This document shows, in pieces, positions 8,895 to 13,232 of a stretch of DNA of 13,232 nt. Numbering within the stretch: position 1 is the stretch's first letter; each line of letters starts with the position of its first letter. The notes under the pieces are model-generated. The model worked only from the letters and a program-made list of their open reading frames with translations. It was not told the DNA's origin and made no database searches. The DNA lies in assembly GCA_001970855.1 (NCBI GenBank), contig LSSN01000069.1, positions 7,596 through 20,827 of the forward strand, in the 5' to 3' direction. Both the position numbers and the translations under genes were made by a program. Source of the stretch: Smittium culicis. Lineage: Eukaryota > Kickxellomycota > Harpellomycetes > Harpellales > Legeriomycetaceae.

Positions 8895-9512
8895 TAACTA
8901 AAACATTCCCACACATCTTCCACCTCCTATTCTCATCTTATAGTGCTTTTATCTATTTGTTTTCTTAATTAAAAGTATTTATTCTTGTTTTACAACCCCT
9001 TATTAAAGATTTTTAATCAATCAGTGATAAATTTCAAAATGAACTACTAATTTAGTTTATTTATTTTTGATTTTCGCACTGCTCCAAAATGTATATACAA
9101 GTAGACCAAATTTACCCATATTTGGATCTATTAGATTTCCAACTAATGATGTATATCACCTTTTTAGTATTTAAGTATCACTATAATAAACTCAACTGAT
9201 TAGGGAGTAGAGTTAATCCCTGTTTAAATATTACTAATGTATTTATTATTAAAACTTGAGTTCAATTCAGATTTATTAATTTAGTTTACTCTTTCACATA
9301 TCCTAAATATATTTTATTCTTTAGATTTGCTCATATACTATAACTTAGATACTTAACTCTAAACAACAATTAATAAATTCTAGTCATTATTCTAATGCCG
9401 TTTTTATATTTCATTTAGGTTAAAAATGTAGTTTAAAATAATTAATTTATTGTTTTTTTTAATATTTTATAATATTTTTGGTCAAAACCCAGAAATGTTT
9501 ACTGGAATATTA

Positions 9513-9522
9513 ATTGGCCAAT
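9513..9522. promoter_or_regulatory. Palindromic double CCAAT box, ATTGGCCAAT
   Basis: A perfect 10-bp palindrome made of two overlapping CCAAT boxes on opposite strands, about 450 bp upstream of the mannosidase ATG. The 11 bases TTGGCCAATAA (9514-9524) are identical to 7341-7351 upstream of SEC17. A HAP2/3/5-type site is the likely reading; function is inferred. Confidence 0.4.
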
Positions 9523-9648
9523 AAATAATATATATGAACTTGTCCACGAATAACAATAAAGAAAAAAGTAGTTTGAAGCCAATGATGTTTTAATTTTATG
9601 GAGTTTTGGATTATAGTAAGAAAATTTGGATTTCAGAAAAGGCGAATT

Positions 9649-9702
9649 TAATTAATTCCTATAAAAATAAGTAAATAAATAATTAATTCCTATAAAAATA
9701 AG
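9649..9702 (+). repeat. Perfect 23-bp direct repeat, period 31 bp
   Basis: Two identical copies beginning TAATTAATTCC and ending AAATAAG lie at 9649-9671 and 9680-9702, with an 8-bp spacer (TAAATAAA). They sit 270-330 bp upstream of the mannosidase ATG. It could be a recent tandem duplication or a paired regulatory site. Confidence 0.8.
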
Positions 9703-9974
9703 CAAGTTAGTATAATTTTAATCAAAGCAGTAAATATACTGTGCAAAATTTCCAGCGTAGATTTTTTGGAAGTACAGTCTATCAATGCTATTCATAGCGA
9801 AATATTTCGATCTGTACATATAAAGCTATTCGGCCTTTTCTCCATTTTCGCCACTTTCCTTTAGACCGGTAAATACATATATACTTATTTTCTTCCATAC
9901 AATCTCGTTTCGATCTTTTTGATTCGCAGCCTCAGTTTCAATCATCAGAATCTCACTGCTACCCTTGTATTACT

Positions 9975-12900
9975 ATGATGCTGTATTTAAAACAGCTATC
10001 TTACCTATTTTTTCTTTTCTTACTCTACCTAATCATCCCAAAGCTTTTTGGGATCCCACCTTGGGCCCCTCAACTTGGAACTATTGATCTCCCTTTTAGC
10101 TCTGACCAAAAGAAGATCTGGAAAACCCCTAAAAAATTAGTTCTTCATATTCTCCCGCATACCCACAATGATTTAGGCTGGAATCTAACTTTCGAAGAAT
10201 ATTACCAACAATACGTCAGAGATGCTATGCGCAATTCTGTCATTGAGCTTTATAAAAATCCCAAAAGAAGGATGACTTGGGGTGACTCCCCTTACATCGA
10301 AATGTGGCTCAGCTTTGAAGGTCATCTCCCAAACAACATTCTCTCTGATCCCAAACTCGCTAAAATCACTTGGCTACAGCTTTTAACCTCCGTTATCAAC
10401 AATGGCCAGTTCGAGTTTGCTGGCCTAGAGTACTCTAGTCCTGACGAGTTCTTATCTACTTTATACTCACAATTCACAAATATGGATGTCGGAAGACGCT
10501 ACTTATCCTCCAGCTTTAATCTCACTTCTCGAGTTGGCTGGCATATAGATAACTTTGGCCACAGTCAAACCACTCCTCTATTACTACAAGCTAATGGTAT
10601 AAATAAACTTCTTCTTGGTAGAATGTCTTTTAGAAAAGAGCAAATTTTAAAAGCCTCTGGAGGATATCAATTTAATTGGAATTCCCTATTCAACTCCTCC
10701 TCAATATTCTCTCATTACCTGTCAATCCATTATGGATACCCTGCCCGTTCTTTCGATTTCGACCGCCAACTAGCCTGCAATCCAAAACATCTAATCAAAC
10801 TTCTTAACAATTTCGCCATCTCCCAAGTTCCTCTTTATCCATCTCATGGCCAAATATTAGTCATGATGGGCGATGACTTTAGATTCGTTTATGCCAAACG
10901 CGCTTACGACTGTCTCGACTCTATAATAGATTTGTCTAACTCTAACACTATACCCGCTTTTGGTAGTGGTGACTCTCAAATTTCAATCAGATATTCTACT
11001 GTAAGTGAATATATGGCTAGTGTCACTGAATACTTTGAAAAAAATCCTGACTTACGCAGTAAGTTACCTGATGTTAATGGTGATTTAGGGCAATACAATG
11101 ATATACCACTTGAGAATTACTGGACTGGAATATACTCTACTCGCCCTTTCCTCAAATTTTATATAAGAAAAGCTGAACGCCTTTTAAGGCAGTCTGAAGC
11201 CTCGCTTGCCTTCTCCAAACTCTCATATATTTTGTCTAGCCATAAGAACTCATTAAACATGGATTTGATTCATCCAAATAACCAAAGTATTTCTCATTCG
11301 CATATTTTTCAAACCCTTGAAGATAGACTCGAATCTTCCAGAAAACAATTATCCATAACTCTCCATCATGACGCAATCACCGGTACCTGTACGCCTGGAA
11401 CCTATCAAGATTATATCAGCAGATTAGAAGACTCAATTAACACCTCTACTTCTGTTCTAATCAACTCTACTAATCTTATAATCACTAAAGACCTACCAGA
11501 AAATTCTGTTTCCTTTATTCAACAAGTCCATGAAGCCGATTCTTTTGATGACGAGATCGAAGGAAAAAAGGGTGAATCTAATGGCTCTTTCTATATCGAT
11601 AGCTCTCTTTGTAATGATTCTGACTGTAAAATGATCTCATTAATGGCTCTTAATTACGCTGATATTTCAAAAGCTTCAAAATTAATCTCTTTAAAGCTAC
11701 ACACAAATAAAATTGAAGTTATTGACTCGACAACAAATAAATCAGTTCCGCTACAAGTAGAATACCTTCTGGACGAGCTTTATCATCCTAAACCAATCCA
11801 GAACCTAAAAAATGACTTCAATAAACCACAAAATAATGGTATTTATAATTTTTTATTCGTTGCTGAAAATATTCCCCCTTTAAGTTACAAAAAATACTAC
11901 TTAAAGCATTCAACTACTGCAAAAACACAAAACGTCGAGATTAAACCCGTTGATATTTATAACTCTGAAGCTAATCTTTATCTATCTTCAAACTCTTCAT
12001 TCAATAACATATCAATAAGCATTGACCATTTTAATCTCGGCCAGATCATTCTTAATACTTTTGACCATAAAGTTGCTTATGAACAACGCTACTATTTGGT
12101 TTCAAAGTTTAGAGGATCTGGTGCTTACCTCTTCCACTCGAATATTCAAATGTATATTATGATTTTCTTTTATATCATCACCAGCCTAGTATCTGGAATG
12201 ATCTTACATTCTTACACTTCTAATACTAGCTTTTTCAAATATGCTTTTGGATACTACATCAATCAGAATAGCATGTATGTCGACTCTTCCCTCATGTCAC
12301 CAAATGTCCACTTACAAAAACATTCAATTTACACTCAATACGATAAAAAAAATTTAAACTCTAGATTAAGCAAACTAAGTCACTTTATTAAGCCCATTTT
12401 CTGGCTTACTTTCGTTTTACTAATTGGCGGCCTTCTTGGTATAGTCATTTGTTTAGTCATTCTTCAACTAATCCCTGATGATTTAATCTCTAGCTGGTCG
12501 AATAACCAATCAATCGCTTCTCTAATAATTCCATTCTTAGCTTTTGGTTACTATATTCGTAAATTTTCAACCAAATATCCATTAATACTATTATCAAAAA
12601 ACTTATGCCTTAAGAGATCTTTGAATTTTGTACCAAAAAACTCTAACTCAATAACAAGTGTAAATAGATTTCTTACGTTGATAGTTTACGGGTTTGCTAT
12701 AGGGATTTTTTTTGCTCTATTCTGTTACCCTGAATATCATTCTAGAGCCATCATTCCAAATGGATTTATAGCTAAAATTGCTATAGGAAATTTACTTTCA
12801 TCGCTTACTATATTTTACAACGATTCAAAAACTACAATCCAAATGATCTCAATACCAAGTGACAGTCAAAATAATCCTGTGGTCAAAATTGTTACTACTT

Positions 12901-13232
12901 TGACGTGTGGAAAAAATATGGAGTCACTTGTAAGGCTTACATACAAAGATAGAGACTCAAATTCAATTTCAAGAGCGATTAACTCGATAACTCCAAATAT
13001 ATTAAAGCCTAAAATAAACTTTCATATTGATGATACTCCCAGTCAGCTCCAATACCAGCCCTGGACAAGTATACCCGGAAACTACCACTCTCTCTTGCAC
13101 AAAATATCTACAAGTAATTTAGGAGTACAGGTTAAGCAAGCGATGGGTGCCACTTGCATTGCGAAAGATAGTTTTGAATTTATCGCTCATCGCTCTTTTT
13201 TGCAAAACGATTTGAGGGGTTTATGGGGAACC
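9975..13232 (+). CDS. GH38 class II alpha-mannosidase with internal membrane segment, 3' partial
   Basis: One frame of 1086 codons runs off the right edge with no stop. GH38 enzymes cleave alpha-mannose from N-glycans using a zinc ion. A hydrophobic N-terminus (about residues 8-21) acts as signal peptide or anchor, placing the enzyme in the Golgi, lysosome or vacuole lumen. By family comparison, the zinc ligands are H64 and D66 (HTHNDLGW, 62-69), D192 (GWHIDNFGHS, also the nucleophile) and H465 (HHDAITGT, 464-471), with acid/base D301 in GDDFRF. NYWTGIYSTRPFLK lies between. The C-terminal domain shows IPPLSYKKYYL, GSGAYLF (714-720), IPGNYH (1033-1038) and AHRSFLQNDLRGL (1071-1083). Details look more lysosomal than Golgi type. 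Many N-glycosylation sequons are present. Oddities are about 200 extra residues with four predicted membrane spans (about 724-924) and a degenerate GGWxMxDE motif. ATG 9975 has A at -3; ATG 9978 is an alternative. Confidence 0.95.
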   Translation, partial: MMLYLKQLSYLFFLFLLYLIIPKLFGIPPWAPQLGTIDLPFSSDQKKIWKTPKKLVLHILPHTHNDLGWNLTFEEYYQQYVRDAMRNSVIELYKNPKRRMTWGDSPYIEMWLSFEGHLPNNILSDPKLAKITWLQLLTSVINNGQFEFAGLEYSSPDEFLSTLYSQFTNMDVGRRYLSSSFNLTSRVGWHIDNFGHSQTTPLLLQANGINKLLLGRMSFRKEQILKASGGYQFNWNSLFNSSSIFSHYLSIHYGYPARSFDFDRQLACNPKHLIKLLNNFAISQVPLYPSHGQILVMMGDDFRFVYAKRAYDCLDSIIDLSNSNTIPAFGSGDSQISIRYSTVSEYMASVTEYFEKNPDLRSKLPDVNGDLGQYNDIPLENYWTGIYSTRPFLKFYIRKAERLLRQSEASLAFSKLSYILSSHKNSLNMDLIHPNNQSISHSHIFQTLEDRLESSRKQLSITLHHDAITGTCTPGTYQDYISRLEDSINTSTSVLINSTNLIITKDLPENSVSFIQQVHEADSFDDEIEGKKGESNGSFYIDSSLCNDSDCKMISLMALNYADISKASKLISLKLHTNKIEVIDSTTNKSVPLQVEYLLDELYHPKPIQNLKNDFNKPQNNGIYNFLFVAENIPPLSYKKYYLKHSTTAKTQNVEIKPVDIYNSEANLYLSSNSSFNNISISIDHFNLGQIILNTFDHKVAYEQRYYLVSKFRGSGAYLFHSNIQMYIMIFFYIITSLVSGMILHSYTSNTSFFKYAFGYYINQNSMYVDSSLMSPNVHLQKHSIYTQYDKKNLNSRLSKLSHFIKPIFWLTFVLLIGGLLGIVICLVILQLIPDDLISSWSNNQSIASLIIPFLAFGYYIRKFSTKYPLILLSKNLCLKRSLNFVPKNSNSITSVNRFLTLIVYGFAIGIFFALFCYPEYHSRAIIPNGFIAKIAIGNLLSSLTIFYNDSKTTIQMISIPSDSQNNPVVKIVTTLTCGKNMESLVRLTYKDRDSNSISRAINSITPNILKPKINFHIDDTPSQLQYQPWTSIPGNYHSLLHKISTSNLGVQVKQAMGATCIAKDSFEFIAHRSFLQNDLRGLWGT
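12144..12746 (+). other. In-frame four-span membrane insert within the mannosidase
   Basis: Residues about 724-924 have no counterpart in ordinary GH38 enzymes as I know them. Predicted spans are 726-747 (YIMIFFYIITSLVSG), 808-833 (FWLTFVLLIGGLLGIVICL), a weaker one at 847-861 (IASLIIPFLAFGYY) and 899-918 (FLTLIVYGFAIGIFFALF). The loops at 749-807 and 862-898 are Lys/Arg-rich, so they should be cytosolic. The 834-846 loop is acidic or neutral with sequon N844-Q-S, so it should be luminal. Catalytic homology resumes at about 930 (NGFIAKI, then a LTIFY strand). The identity of the insert is unknown; it could also be a stop-free intron. Confidence 0.6.

Larger units (their letters stand above)
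8895..9974. other. Intergenic region, SEC17 3' UTR to mannosidase promoter
   Basis: No coding region is seen. The first ~50 bases after the SEC17 stop are C/T-rich, and an ATTAAA at 9002-9007 is a possible but unproven poly(A) signal. The right half holds the CCAAT palindrome, a 23-bp direct repeat and, from about 9824, a pyrimidine-rich stretch typical of fungal transcription-start regions before the ATG at 9975. Confidence 0.5.

Noticed and set aside
9869..9929. Possible 61-bp 5' UTR intron before the mannosidase (GTAAAT…TTCGCAG)
   Set aside because: The sites look acceptable, but with no coding frame to test there is nothing in the sequence to decide it; it needs transcript evidence.

Overview
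The window is A+T-rich eukaryotic DNA. The genes contain GT–AG introns, use the standard code (TAA ends SEC17 exactly where the family ends), and encode a Sec17/alpha-SNAP and a GH38 alpha-mannosidase. The short introns, fungal-looking Sec17 and many CCAAT boxes suggest an early-diverging (zygomycete-grade) fungus with an A+T-rich genome. That placement is inference; a protist cannot be excluded.

Layout. (1) At the left edge, on the minus strand, is the 5' end of a TPR-protein gene, with first exon 188..101 and the start of exon 2 at 18..1. Its N-terminus looks like protein phosphatase 5/Ppt1. (2) About 7.5 kb (189–7715) has no convincing gene. Its core (about 760–6000) is extremely A+T-rich with low-complexity tracts and small inverted repeats. 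Near its right side lies a 187-bp element flanked by TTAA on both sides, resembling a piggyBac-type MITE, followed by a weak decayed minus-strand reading frame. (3) The SEC17 upstream region (about 7340–7715) has a CCAAT-box cluster and a ~24-bp minisatellite. (4) SEC17 is complete at 7716–8894 in three exons (142, 304 and 415 nt; 286 aa). (5) A 1.08-kb intergenic region carries a palindromic CCAAT box and a 23-bp direct repeat. (6) From 9975 to the right edge runs one uninterrupted frame of 1086 codons for a GH38 alpha-mannosidase, whose 3' end lies outside the window.

The most unusual feature is in the mannosidase. The catalytic domain is intact, but about 200 residues with four predicted membrane spans sit inside the C-terminal beta-domain, between the conserved SGAYLF block and the strands that follow it. 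The even number of spans and the charge distribution would keep both halves of the enzyme in the lumen. The insert is also bounded by GT…AG in a phase that would allow in-frame removal, so an exitron-like retained intron is an alternative.

Functionally, SEC17 (SNARE recycling) and a luminal alpha-mannosidase (glycan trimming or breakdown) are both endomembrane genes. They lie in the same orientation, and their upstream regions share an identical 11-bp CCAAT-containing motif. Nothing else links them.
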